DNA of 64,000 bases from an uncultured Bacteroidales bacterium (GTDB lineage: Bacteria; Bacteroidota; Bacteroidia; Bacteroidales; Tenuifilaceae). The position numbers were made by a program, and so were the translations under genes. The stretch spans positions 1-64,000 of the forward strand of contig CALBBQ010000002.1 in the NCBI GenBank assembly GCA_937926785.1. The letters run 5' to 3'. Positions 48,212-56,447 of the stretch are shown here, piece by piece. Numbering within the stretch: position 1 is the first letter of the stretch; the number at the start of each line of letters is the position of its first letter. A model generated the notes under the pieces. The model was not told the DNA's origin, made no database searches, and saw nothing but the letters and a program-made list of their open reading frames with translations.

Positions 48212-50002
48212 TTAGTAACGCTGCCGTGGTTTGTAGTGGGTATGCAGCAGCTCGTGCGACTTGTGGCTATTGGGTTCGTGCAGGAATTCCTTGTAAATGG
48301 CAACTACCTCAGGGTTCTCATGCGATTTACGGATAGGCATTCCGGCATCCTCACGGTAGATGGCCTCTGCACGTTTCTTTCGGATTTCCTCGTTGGTTGG
48401 AATTGGCTGGCCACCACCTCCGATGCAACCACCCGGGCATGCCATTATCTCAATGAAGTGCCAGCTTGCCCTACCATCGCGAACGGCGTCCATCACCTTT
48501 TTGGCATTGGTTAGGCCGTGAGCCACAACGGTCTTTAGCTCGGCACCTTCCAGGAATTTCCATTCGGGCTTGGTACCCTCAATCTTGATGGCAGCTTCAC
48601 GAACGCCATCCATTCCGCGCACCGGGGTAATGTTCAGCCCATTAAAAGGAACTTCGCGGCCGGTTACCACCTCGTAAGCGGTACGCAAAGCGGCTTCCAT
48701 AACACCTCCGGTAGCGCCGAAAATTACAGCGGCACCGGTTGAAGCCCCCATGATGCTGTCGTAGTGCGACTCGGGTAAGGCGTTAAATTCAATACCTGCC
48801 TGCTTAATCATGATCGCCAGCTCGCGGGTGGTAAGCACAAAGTCAACATCCTTGTAGCCGCTCGAGCGCATCTCAGGTCTATCGGCCTCAAACTTTTTGG
48901 CCGTACAGGGCATAATTGACACCGACACCACCTTTGCGGGATCGATATTACGCTTCTGGGCGTAGTATGTCTTAGCTAAGGCGCCAAACATTTGCTGGGG
49001 CGACTTGCAAGTGGATAGGTTATCGAGGTACTCAGGATAGGTATGTTCAATAAACTTAATCCATCCTGGCGAGCAGCTGGTGGCCATGGGCAGTTTTACG
49101 GAGGGGTCCTTATCAACCAACGCTTTCTTTAACCGGCCAAGCAGTTCAAAACCTTCCTCCATGATGGTTAGGTCGGCACTAAAATCGGTATCCAAAACCG
49201 AATCAAAACCTAAACGCTTAAGTGCGGTTACCATTTTACCGGTAACTATTTCGCCTGGTTTCATACCCAGAGCTTCGCCAAGGGCAACCCTAACAGCAGG
49301 GGCAGTTTGAACCACAACATGCTTATCGGGATCGAAGATAGCCTGCCATACCTCGTCCACGTAGTTGCGTTCAACCAGTGCTCCGGTTGGGCAGCGGTTC
49401 ACACACTGACCGCAGTTTGTACAAACCACCTCAAACATGGGGTTCTCGAAGAAGGTGGAGATCTTCATCTTATCGCCCTTGTATGCAACGCCAAGTGCGC
49501 TTACATGCTGGAGTTCCTCACATGTACGAACGCAGCGCTGGCAACGGATGCATTTGCTATCGTCCTTAATAATAGAAGGGGAATAGGCATCCATCTGGTA
49601 GTTCTTATGGGGTACCAAATCGATGAACATGGGTTCAGAGATTTTGTACTCGGCAGCAAGTTCTTGCAGCTCGCAATTGCCGTTCTTGTAGCAGGTTGTA
49701 CATTTGGCGTTGTGCTCGGAAAGTAGCAGGTCGATGATATGTTTACGGGCTGTGCGAACCTTAATGGTATTGGTCATGATTTCCATTCCCTCTGCTACCG
49801 GCATTGCGCATGAGGCAGGCAAGGTGCGAGAACCTTTCATTTCAACAACACACACGCGACAGTTACCTGCTACGCAAAGGTCATCGTGATAGCAAAGGGT
49901 AGGTATGTGTATATTTAACTTTTTGGCAGCCTGAAGGATAGTTGTACCCTCATCAACGGTAACCGGCATGCCATCTATGGTGAGATTTATCTGTTTAGCC
50001 AT
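48212..50002 (-). CDS. hydA: [FeFe]-hydrogenase catalytic subunit HydA (copy 2)
   Basis: 596 residues with the same modular layout as copy 1: [2Fe-2S] (C37, C48, C51, C65), His/Cys [4Fe-4S] (H97, C101, C104, C110) and two ferredoxin clusters (C151-C161, C194-C204). The H-cluster domain has L1 TSCSPGW (308-314), L2 MPCTAKKFE (C366) and L3 EIMACPGGC (C522, C526). L1 has Ser where copy 1 has the second Cys, so the two paralogues differ at the H-cluster. Clearly homologous to copy 1 over its whole length but well diverged, so not a recent duplication. Third gene of hydC-hydB-hydA; strong terminator follows. Confidence 0.94.
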   Translation of the reverse strand: MAKQINLTIDGMPVTVDEGTTILQAAKKLNIHIPTLCYHDDLCVAGNCRVCVVEMKGSRTLPASCAMPVAEGMEIMTNTIKVRTARKHIIDLLLSEHNAKCTTCYKNGNCELQELAAEYKISEPMFIDLVPHKNYQMDAYSPSIIKDDSKCIRCQRCVRTCEELQHVSALGVAYKGDKMKISTFFENPMFEVVCTNCGQCVNRCPTGALVERNYVDEVWQAIFDPDKHVVVQTAPAVRVALGEALGMKPGEIVTGKMVTALKRLGFDSVLDTDFSADLTIMEEGFELLGRLKKALVDKDPSVKLPMATSCSPGWIKFIEHTYPEYLDNLSTCKSPQQMFGALAKTYYAQKRNIDPAKVVSVSIMPCTAKKFEADRPEMRSSGYKDVDFVLTTRELAIMIKQAGIEFNALPESHYDSIMGASTGAAVIFGATGGVMEAALRTAYEVVTGREVPFNGLNITPVRGMDGVREAAIKIEGTKPEWKFLEGAELKTVVAHGLTNAKKVMDAVRDGRASWHFIEIMACPGGCIGGGGQPIPTNEEIRKKRAEAIYREDAGMPIRKSHENPEVVAIYKEFLHEPNSHKSHELLHTHYKPRQRY

Positions 50003-50022
50003 AATCTTCAGTAGTTAATTAG

Positions 50023-51186
50023 TTAGTAAATCATCTCTTCCTTGAAGTTTTCAACAATAGAGAAGAAAGAGTTGGCCACGCTCTGGCCTAATCCACACTT
50101 AGCAGTTATTTTCATGGTTTGAGCCAGCTTCTGTAGCTGTTCCAGGTAGGTTGCATGCTTTTCGCCACGCTTAACGGCTTCGATACCCAACTTAAGCTGT
50201 TGGCAGCCCACCCGGCATGGGGTACACTGACCGCATGATTCCTCCTCAAAAAACTCCAGATAGTTATGCAGAACGTTGTACATAGAACGTGAGCTGTTGA
50301 AAAGCATCATGGAGCCACCGGTTGGTACGCCTTCGAAACCGATGATAGTGTCTTTAAACTTTTTGCGAGGAACGCAGAAACCTGAAGCACCACCAACCTG
50401 TACAGCCTTAGTATCGCCATCGCCAAACTCCTGAACAAACTGATCAACGGTCATACCCAGCTCCAGCTCATAGATACCGGGTTTGGGAGTATCGCCGGAG
50501 ATTGAGAACACCTTTGAACCGCGGGAATCGGCTGTTCCAAGCTCTTTAAACTTACGTGCACCGTATCGGAAAATCATGAAGGCATACACCAATGTTTCAA
50601 CATTGTTAATAACAGTGGGTTTTTTGCGAAAACCGGAAACTGTGGGGTATGGGGGTTTATTCCGGGGCTCACCACGGTCACCTTCCATTGATTCAAAGAG
50701 AGCGCTTTCCTCGCCACAGATGTATGCTCCGCTTCCCATAACTATCTTTATGCGGAATGGGATTTTAAGGTCATCCAGTATGGCATGGAAAATTTCAAGC
50801 TGGTTTTCCAACTCTTTGAGCAGGAATCGGTACTCGCCACGGAGGTAAATGAATCCCTCCTTGGCGCCAATAACTTTGGCACATATGGCCATACCACCAA
50901 AAACCTTGAGAGGCACCTGGAAAAGTATTTCGCGATCCTTAAACGTACCGGGTTCGCCCTCGTCGGCATTGCATACCACATACTTTTCAGGATCGGGTTG
51001 CTCGCTGGTGAATTTCCACTTTAAGGCAGTTGGGAAACCAGCGCCTCCTCTACCTTTAAGCCCGGACTCAAGAAGTTCGTTAATGATTTCGTCGTTGTTG
51101 CGTTTATAGGCCGACTGTAAAACCTGTTTAAAATCGCAATCCTTGTCAAAAATCAGGTCGACGCGACGTAAGAAGTTATTTGACAT
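50023..51186 (-). CDS. hydB: NAD-linked [FeFe]-hydrogenase subunit HydB (NuoF-like, minimal)
   Basis: 387 residues. Only the NuoF core is present: FMN/NADH motifs GRGGAGFPTALKW, VCNADEGEPGTFKDR, GAYICGEESALFESMEG and the [4Fe-4S] motif ESCGQCTPCRVG with a later Cys in ITAKCGLG. It lacks both the N-terminal thioredoxin-like domain and the C-terminal ferredoxin domains of the copy at 41555. Such minimal HydB subunits occur in Thermoanaerobacter- and Acetobacterium-related clusters and in Group A complexes; whether it bifurcates cannot be read from the sequence. AAGGAG precedes the ATG with good spacing. Confidence 0.93.
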   Translation of the reverse strand: MSNNFLRRVDLIFDKDCDFKQVLQSAYKRNNDEIINELLESGLKGRGGAGFPTALKWKFTSEQPDPEKYVVCNADEGEPGTFKDREILFQVPLKVFGGMAICAKVIGAKEGFIYLRGEYRFLLKELENQLEIFHAILDDLKIPFRIKIVMGSGAYICGEESALFESMEGDRGEPRNKPPYPTVSGFRKKPTVINNVETLVYAFMIFRYGARKFKELGTADSRGSKVFSISGDTPKPGIYELELGMTVDQFVQEFGDGDTKAVQVGGASGFCVPRKKFKDTIIGFEGVPTGGSMMLFNSSRSMYNVLHNYLEFFEEESCGQCTPCRVGCQQLKLGIEAVKRGEKHATYLEQLQKLAQTMKITAKCGLGQSVANSFFSIVENFKEEMIY

Positions 51187-51204
51187 AGCAGAATCTCCTT
51201 TTCT

Positions 51205-51669
51205 TTACTTTTTCATGTAATCGTTAATAATCTCTCGCACCTTTTCGGGTGTAAGTTCGGTGTAAGCCTCATCATTTATGAGCATGGCAGGACCTTTATG
51301 GCACCACCCCAGGCAATTGGTTTCGAGCAATGAGAATTTGCGGTTCGAGGTAGTTTCGCCTACCTTAATTTTTAGCATGTCCTCCAACTCCTGAACAATG
51401 AGGTTTTTGCCTTTCATGGAGCAAGAAATTGTCCGGCAAACGCGAATAACGTATTTCCCTCTTGGCTGCGTGTCGAGAAATGAATAAAAAGTTGCCGTTC
51501 CATACACTTTAGCGGCAGACATATCGAGTTCGCGTGCAATTTCGGTCATCGCTTCGCTCGATATGTAACGCTCTTCCTGAACCACCCCCTGGAGAATCGG
51601 TATCAGGCTTTCCCTTGTCCGTCCATACTTGTCGGCAAGTTTTTTAACTAACTCTTTAGTTTCCGTCAT
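51205..51669 (-). CDS. hydC: NAD-linked [FeFe]-hydrogenase subunit HydC (NuoE-like, copy 2)
   Basis: 154 residues from the ATG at 51669 (a TTG at 51675 is in frame). [2Fe-2S] ligands C78 and C83 (CRTISC) and C119 and C123 (CLGWC). The N-terminal helices contain AREL, AAKVYGTATFYSFL, as in the other copy. First gene of its operon, 18 bases before hydB, just downstream of two Rex-type dyads. Confidence 0.92.
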   Translation of the reverse strand: MTETKELVKKLADKYGRTRESLIPILQGVVQEERYISSEAMTEIARELDMSAAKVYGTATFYSFLDTQPRGKYVIRVCRTISCSMKGKNLIVQELEDMLKIKVGETTSNRKFSLLETNCLGWCHKGPAMLINDEAYTELTPEKVREIINDYMKK

Positions 51670-51683
51670 AACCAAAAAATTTA

Positions 51684-51729
51684 AAAATTTAGTTTTGTTA
51701 TTTTATTAACATTGTTATTGTTATAACAA
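51684..51729 (-). promoter_or_regulatory. Promoter region of the second hydrogenase operon with two Rex-type operators
   Basis: TTGTTA-TTTTAT-TAACAT (51695-51712) and TTGTTA-TTGTTA-TAACAA (51712-51729) are two dyads of the same form as at the other hydrogenase units, touching at base 51712 and offset by 17 bp. The best -7 candidate is TAAATTTT (51684-51691 on the minus strand), degenerate at its last base. Two dyads suggest cooperative repression. Confidence 0.65.
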
Positions 51730-52015
51730 CAACATTTTTCTTAAAATATTGATTTTCTTGGTTAAATATAATAACATTAGCAAAACACAAATCTGACTTT
51801 TATCATTTTTTTCGCAAAATGACCTTTAAATTTGAAATTTAGAACCATTCAAAGTAAGAAAGTGAAAACCGTTAGCTAAAATCATTCCAGATGTTGATTA
51901 TGTGAATATTAACTTACCTATGCAACAGCGCTATGTAAACTGAAGAATTTGCCTGTTTCGGCAAAACGTCGAACTATTTTAAAAATTTTAACTTAAAAAG
52001 AATGGCTCAATTTAA

Positions 52016-52023
52016 TACCTTTG
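52016..52023 (+). promoter_or_regulatory. Promoter -7 element of the SH3 lipoprotein gene (decides the start)
   Basis: TACCTTTG (TAnnTTTG), 23 bases before the ATG at 52047. It lies inside the upstream extension from 52002, which rules that start out. The 51730-52001 stretch otherwise shows no gene. Confidence 0.6.
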
Positions 52024-52046
52024 TTTCAAATTTGGTTTGGGACAAG

Positions 52047-52883
52047 ATGCTTCGTCGAACCGGGATACTGCTCATCATTTCAATTCTGACGCTTATGGCT
52101 TCGTGCGTGGAACCAGGCAAGTACCGTACGCGCGAACGCTACGTAGTAACCACAAAAATTCTCTACATCAGAACTTCTCCCTCTACTGTATCGGAAATAG
52201 CCGGTACACTGAAACTGGGTGACACCATTATTGCAACAGCTTCGGATAAATATTGGGTGATGCTGCGAGATGGAGCGTTCACCGGCTACATATCCACAGA
52301 TTACCTCAAAAAAATTGATTTTCCACCAACACCCACCCTGCTTGCATTTCTGGAAAAACTGTCAAACTGGAGGAACTGGCCATTTTGGTTGATAGCCATT
52401 GCTTTACTTACCTTATGGATATTAATTGAGGAAACGATAATAAAACTCAAAACCTTCCTAAGAAAACAGAAAGGACTGAACATAAAAGAAATACTTCTAA
52501 TACACGTAACCTTTTTCGTAACGGCAATACTCTCTGGAATAGTTTACATCTACTGGAAAGATTACTTTATAGAAAGCCTGTTCAGGGGGCTAAACACAAA
52601 GAATGCCGAAGCAGACATCATCACCATTGCTCTTTGGATACAGCTATCGCTGGTTTTGCTCGGCATTCTAATAGACTTCCTGGGATCAATATTTAAAACA
52701 GGGATTCGATTTGGAACGCTACTGACCATAGCTGACACCCTAATGGGGGTGTTCATATTCATCGTTACCTTCTTCCTAACAATTGCCCTAAACTTTTACG
52801 CTATTGTTTTCATGGTAGTTTTCTTTACCAGTCGCTACATTCATATGGTTAACCAAATCAGCAAACGGGTTAAACGAGTATGA
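52047..52883 (+). CDS. SH3-domain membrane lipoprotein
   Basis: 278 residues. MLRRTGILLIISILTLMASC is a lipoprotein signal with the lipobox Cys at residue 20. A bacterial SH3 (SH3b) domain follows (about 30-85: TTKILYIRTSPSTVSEIAGTLKLGDT, then GYISTDYLKK), then four or five membrane segments in the C-terminal two thirds. A periplasmic SH3b anchored to a multi-span membrane part may tie to peptidoglycan. An unusual combination: a lipid anchor plus several membrane spans. No adjacent partner; it is convergent with the ABC transporter (gap of 4 bases). Confidence 0.75.
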   Translation: MLRRTGILLIISILTLMASCVEPGKYRTRERYVVTTKILYIRTSPSTVSEIAGTLKLGDTIIATASDKYWVMLRDGAFTGYISTDYLKKIDFPPTPTLLAFLEKLSNWRNWPFWLIAIALLTLWILIEETIIKLKTFLRKQKGLNIKEILLIHVTFFVTAILSGIVYIYWKDYFIESLFRGLNTKNAEADIITIALWIQLSLVLLGILIDFLGSIFKTGIRFGTLLTIADTLMGVFIFIVTFFLTIALNFYAIVFMVVFFTSRYIHMVNQISKRVKRV

Positions 52884-52887
52884 CCCG

Positions 52888-53949
52888 TTAGAAGGCAGGT
52901 ATAAACCTTACAGCATTTGCCTTTACCGTGGCAAATATTTCAATGCCGGGTTTAATACCCAGCTTAACCAGCGATTCATGAGTTACCAGGGCGAACACGC
53001 GTAAACCGCAATCGATGATCACCTCATAGCCGAAACGTTGAGCAAATATGTCGATCACCCGTCCCCTGAAAACGTTCACTGCGCTTTGCGCATCGGATTG
53101 GAGCGATAACACCACGCTGCTCTCTGGGAAGAAAACAAAACCCAAATTACATGGATTAATCGAGTAGAAAGCTATTTGGGAACCGTTAACCAATGCTCCG
53201 CTAGACAAACCTTGGGGGGAATAGGAGTTTACCCGAACTTTAAAGAAATTTTTAGCCCCCGTGAACTGCGCCACAAATTCTGAACGGGGGTTTTGAAAAA
53301 CATCGAGGGTTGCGCCCAGCTGAACGATTCTCCCATTGGTTATAACGCCTACCCTATTGGCCAACGAAATGGCTTCCTCATAGGCATGGGTAACATGGAT
53401 CACTGTTGTTCCGAAACGGTTTATCTCTCTCAACAGCATGCTAAGATCTATGTGAAGCCGGGCATCAACCGCTGTTAAAGGCTCATCGAGGAGAAGTAAA
53501 GTAGGATTCAATGCTACCGTTCTGGCTAAAGCAACCCTTTGCCTCTCGCCACCCGAGAGGTGTGTTACCCGTTGATGCAGCAAATGACCAATGGAAAATC
53601 TTTCAGCCAGCTCATAAACTTTTTGCTTTAAGTTCCGGCTGCTTAACCCTTTCAGTTTCATTGGGTAAGCAATGTTGCTGTATGCGTTTAAATGGGGGAA
53701 AAGTGCAAGATCCTGAAAAAGTATTCCTATGTTGCGTTTACCGGCAGGAGTTCTCGTAATATCTTTCCCATCCAGTAAAATTTTACCACTATCGGGGTTT
53801 ACAAGTCCACTGAGGATTTGAAGCAACAGCGATTTTCCTGAACCCGATGGGCCAAGAAGCATAAAGTAGTCGCCTTTGGAAACCTTAAAGGTTATCTCGC
53901 TAAGCGAAAAATTTGGTAATCGTTTTGATATTTGATCCACAACCAGCAT
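52888..53949 (-). CDS. ABC transporter ATP-binding protein, molybdate/tungstate type
   Basis: 353 residues. P-loop LLGPSGSGKSLLLQIL (about 32-47), the Q-loop IGILFQDLALFPHL, signature LSGGERQRVALARTV, Walker B LLLLDEPLTAVD and switch His VIHVTHAYEEA. The last about 110 residues are a TOBE-like regulatory domain (residues 240-353), as in ModC/CysA/WtpC. Energises import of an oxyanion. It follows the permease gene by 3 bases. A molybdenum or tungsten cofactor enzyme is not in this window. Confidence 0.9.
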   Translation of the reverse strand: MLVVDQISKRLPNFSLSEITFKVSKGDYFMLLGPSGSGKSLLLQILSGLVNPDSGKILLDGKDITRTPAGKRNIGILFQDLALFPHLNAYSNIAYPMKLKGLSSRNLKQKVYELAERFSIGHLLHQRVTHLSGGERQRVALARTVALNPTLLLLDEPLTAVDARLHIDLSMLLREINRFGTTVIHVTHAYEEAISLANRVGVITNGRIVQLGATLDVFQNPRSEFVAQFTGAKNFFKVRVNSYSPQGLSSGALVNGSQIAFYSINPCNLGFVFFPESSVVLSLQSDAQSAVNVFRGRVIDIFAQRFGYEVIIDCGLRVFALVTHESLVKLGIKPGIEIFATVKANAVRFIPAF

Positions 53950-53952
53950 CGC

Positions 53953-54741
53953 TTACCTTTTATGTGATAGCAGACGGAGCGAAATAAAAACGATAAGACT
54001 GACCATAAGAAAAATAATAGCAGCCGGTTGGGCATATTTGAGCCCAAAGGTTGTGTATCGGTCATAAATCATCACCGAGGCCACCATGGGATGGTAAGCA
54101 ACTATAATCACCGCGCCAAACTCGCTCATTCCCCTGGCAAACATCATAACAATTCCGGAAGCTATATTTTGCCAAGCTAAAGGAATGGATATGGTAAAGA
54201 AAACCTGGAAAGGGCTAGCTCCCAGGGTTAACGCGGCTTGCTCCAACCTGACGGGGACTTGAAGGAATCCATCTCGCGCAGCATTAATAAGAAAAGGCAG
54301 GCTCACAAAGGCCATGGCTAATGAAATGGCAAAGGGTGTTCCCAGAACCTTGAAACCAATTGCACTGAACGATCTACCAATTAAACCATCTCCGGCAATA
54401 AAACCAAGTAATGCAATGCCAACCACCGAGTGGGGAACTACCACGGGCAAATCGATAATTCCGTTAGCTACACTTTTAAGGGGAAAATCGTACCTGGCAA
54501 GAAGATAGGCTAAAGGAATTGCAGGAACTGCAAACAACAGTGAAGTAACCATGGCAACGGAAATCGAAAGCCAAATGGCTTGTACCACCTCAGCATCAGC
54601 AGCAGACGTTGCGATATCCTTGAAGGGAGTTCTGATAAACATGCCTAGCAAAGGAGCTACAATAAAAAGGAGAACAAAAGCACTCAGAATAATGAATGCC
54701 AAACGAAATTGAGTTGAACTTTGATTGCTCATTTGGTTCAT
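53953..54741 (-). CDS. ABC transporter permease, molybdate/tungstate type
   Basis: 262 residues, six membrane segments, of the ModB/WtpB/CysT family. Visible: IPLAYLLARYDFPLKSVANGIIDLPVVVPHSVVGIALLGF; the EAA-type loop is LEQAALTLGASPFQVFFTISIPLAWQNI, followed by ARGMSEFGAVIIVAYHP. The start overlaps the stop of the substrate-binding gene as ATGA. Middle gene of a binding protein-permease-ATPase operon. Confidence 0.92.
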   Translation of the reverse strand: MNQMSNQSSTQFRLAFIILSAFVLLFIVAPLLGMFIRTPFKDIATSAADAEVVQAIWLSISVAMVTSLLFAVPAIPLAYLLARYDFPLKSVANGIIDLPVVVPHSVVGIALLGFIAGDGLIGRSFSAIGFKVLGTPFAISLAMAFVSLPFLINAARDGFLQVPVRLEQAALTLGASPFQVFFTISIPLAWQNIASGIVMMFARGMSEFGAVIIVAYHPMVASVMIYDRYTTFGLKYAQPAAIIFLMVSLIVFISLRLLSHKR

Positions 54742-55691
54742 TTGTTTACTATTCCGGGTGAATCGTTTGTTAAAACCTCAGGAATGGCATAGTAACTTGA
54801 AGATATAGAGGAATAAGGCAATTGCCAAACTATTTTATCAGCTATCCTCTTGCCACCTGAGTCGGATAAAAAGTACTTAGCAAACGAAATAGCAAGTTGG
54901 GTGTTGGGTGCATTCCTAGGAATAGTAAATGCGTAAGCTATTGGCTCACCGACAACAAGAATGGAATCACCCGGACTTTTACCCTTTATAAAAAGCTGTG
55001 CGAACTGGTAATATTTTGCTAAAGATGGACTTCCAAGGTTAATGGAATCGGGCAGGGATATGTATGGTAAGCCATACTGCTTAGCTACCGACTCATAAAT
55101 AAATAGGTAGTCGATAGTTGAAGTCTCGAGTAAGGCAAGCAAATCAATCTCCTTGGGCCGCATGAACTGGTTTTTCTTTGCTAAAAGCGAGTCGGCCAGA
55201 CCGATTCTGCCAAAATACTTTTCGGCAAGTTGAAAAATGAACACAGTCCGATAGCCACAGGGATCGGAATTGGGGTTACTCCGGCCATAGGAAACTTCGG
55301 GGTGCAACAGTATGGAAGGCCAATTTATAGAATCAACGGTACTAGCAAATTTAGATTCAGGTGTATATGCAATTACCATAGTATTTGTAGCGAAAGGAAT
55401 TAAAGAATCGGCATATTTTGGGATAAGCAATCGCTTTATCACTTCTAAATCGGATGAAAAGAACAGATCGCACTGCCTATTCAGCTCTACTATTTTACGT
55501 GCACTCTCAACACTACCAGCAGCCTCAAGCTTTATGGTAACATTGGGATAGTAACGTTTAAAGCTATCGGCAGTTGCCTTTAGGGGTAAAGCCAGAGAAC
55601 CGGCATGAAAGATGGTTAATGTATGGGAATCGGGCTGTTTACAGCCGATAATGAGAGATCCAAAAACAATGGAAATAAACCAACTACGCAT
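54738..55691 (-). CDS. Molybdate/tungstate-binding lipoprotein (WtpA-like)
   Basis: 317 residues. Lipobox SLIIGC, so the mature protein starts with an acylated Cys17, tethered in the periplasm. Then the type II binding-protein fold: LTIFHAGSLALPLKA, QCDLFFSSDLEVI, FATNTMVIAYT and the GRSNPNSDPCGYRTVF segment, which I associate with tungstate/molybdate WtpA proteins. Gives specificity to the transporter encoded downstream. Its gene follows the ModE-like regulator by 5 bases. Confidence 0.88.
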   Translation of the reverse strand: MRSWFISIVFGSLIIGCKQPDSHTLTIFHAGSLALPLKATADSFKRYYPNVTIKLEAAGSVESARKIVELNRQCDLFFSSDLEVIKRLLIPKYADSLIPFATNTMVIAYTPESKFASTVDSINWPSILLHPEVSYGRSNPNSDPCGYRTVFIFQLAEKYFGRIGLADSLLAKKNQFMRPKEIDLLALLETSTIDYLFIYESVAKQYGLPYISLPDSINLGSPSLAKYYQFAQLFIKGKSPGDSILVVGEPIAYAFTIPRNAPNTQLAISFAKYFLSDSGGKRIADKIVWQLPYSSISSSYYAIPEVLTNDSPGIVNK

Positions 55692-55696
55692 GGAAG

Positions 55697-56077
55697 CTAC
55701 CTGTTTATGGTTTGAAAGAATTTTTGAACCACACGCTTTACCGATTCGTCGAATTCATCGCGGAGCTGCCGGTAAGCATCTACAAGAAGAGTTCCTTCAA
55801 CTGTAAGTTCCGACTTTCCGCCTTCGCTGCCCCCACGGGATTTAGCGACAAGCGAGAAGCCAAGATCTTCTTCAGCTCTTCGGACCAACTCCCATGCCTT
55901 ACGATAGCTGATGTTCATCTTTTTAGCCGATGCCGCAATAGACTCAAGCTCCGCAATGCTTAAAAGCAGGCACAGCTGCTCCTGCGTAAGTATTGGCTCA
56001 TTGGTACTGCGATGACGCAGCAATATGGAGTAATCCAAATAAACATCGTAATATTTAGACCCTTTGGGACCCGCCAT
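55697..56077 (-). CDS. ModE-like winged-helix regulator
   Basis: 126 residues. Winged helix-turn-helix of the ModE N-terminal/LysR type: ELESIAASAKKMNISYRKAWELVRRAEEDLGFSLVAKSRGGSEGGKSELT, where the glycine-rich wing and 'GGxxGGxxxLT' are ModE hallmarks. It lacks the C-terminal molybdate-binding (TOBE) domains of E. coli ModE, so ligand sensing must be indirect or by another domain. First gene of the transporter operon, hence likely its regulator. Confidence 0.87.
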   Translation of the reverse strand: MAGPKGSKYYDVYLDYSILLRHRSTNEPILTQEQLCLLLSIAELESIAASAKKMNISYRKAWELVRRAEEDLGFSLVAKSRGGSEGGKSELTVEGTLLVDAYRQLRDEFDESVKRVVQKFFQTINR

Positions 56078-56107
56078 TGTTCAGATATGCAAAGTTTTTC
56101 CTATCGG

Positions 56108-56141
56108 CAAATATACAAAAGGGGGAGATTCCTCCCCCAAA
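56108..56141 (-). promoter_or_regulatory. Promoter of the ModE-like/transport operon
   Basis: On the minus strand TTTG (56138-56141) is followed after 22 bases by TATATTTG (56108-56115). The -7 ends 30 bases before the ATG at 56077. The ppnP terminator hairpin occupies the spacer. Confidence 0.65.
56121..56138 (-). terminator. Terminator-like hairpin of ppnP, inside the downstream promoter
   Basis: GGGGGAG (56121-56127) pairs with CTCCCCC (56132-56138) around ATTC, followed by four T on the minus strand. It lies 12 bases after the ppnP stop. Confidence 0.75.
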
Positions 56142-56149
56142 ATTCTGAA

Positions 56150-56431
56150 TTACTTGTAAAGGCAACGGTAAGCTGTATCGCCATTCACCCGAACCCTAAA
56201 CTTCACATCCTTGGGTACAATGTAAGTTTCGAATTCCTTGTAGGTTTTCCAGGAAGTTTCGCCGGGTAGCATAACTTCCATTTGACCCGATACAACTGTC
56301 ATGTACTCAACGGTAGATGTACCAAACTCGTACTCCCCCTGAGCCATGACACCAACAGTTGCCCTACCCTCGGCGGTCTCAAAGGCTATGGATTTAACCT
56401 TGCCATCGAAATATTCGTTCGTTTTAAACAT
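56150..56431 (-). CDS. ppnP: Pyrimidine/purine nucleoside phosphorylase (PpnP)
   Basis: 93 residues, a small cupin. MFKTNEYFDGKVKSIAF, then GVMAQGEYEFGTSTVEYMTVVSGQMEVMLPGE, and the C-terminal FRVRVNGDTAYRCLYK, match the family (formerly DUF1255, YaiE). PpnP cleaves ribonucleosides with phosphate to base and ribose-1-phosphate. Length equals the E. coli protein (94). It has its own promoter. Confidence 0.95.
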   Translation of the reverse strand: MFKTNEYFDGKVKSIAFETAEGRATVGVMAQGEYEFGTSTVEYMTVVSGQMEVMLPGETSWKTYKEFETYIVPKDVKFRVRVNGDTAYRCLYK

Positions 56432-56447
56432 AGCTTTAGTTTTTTTT

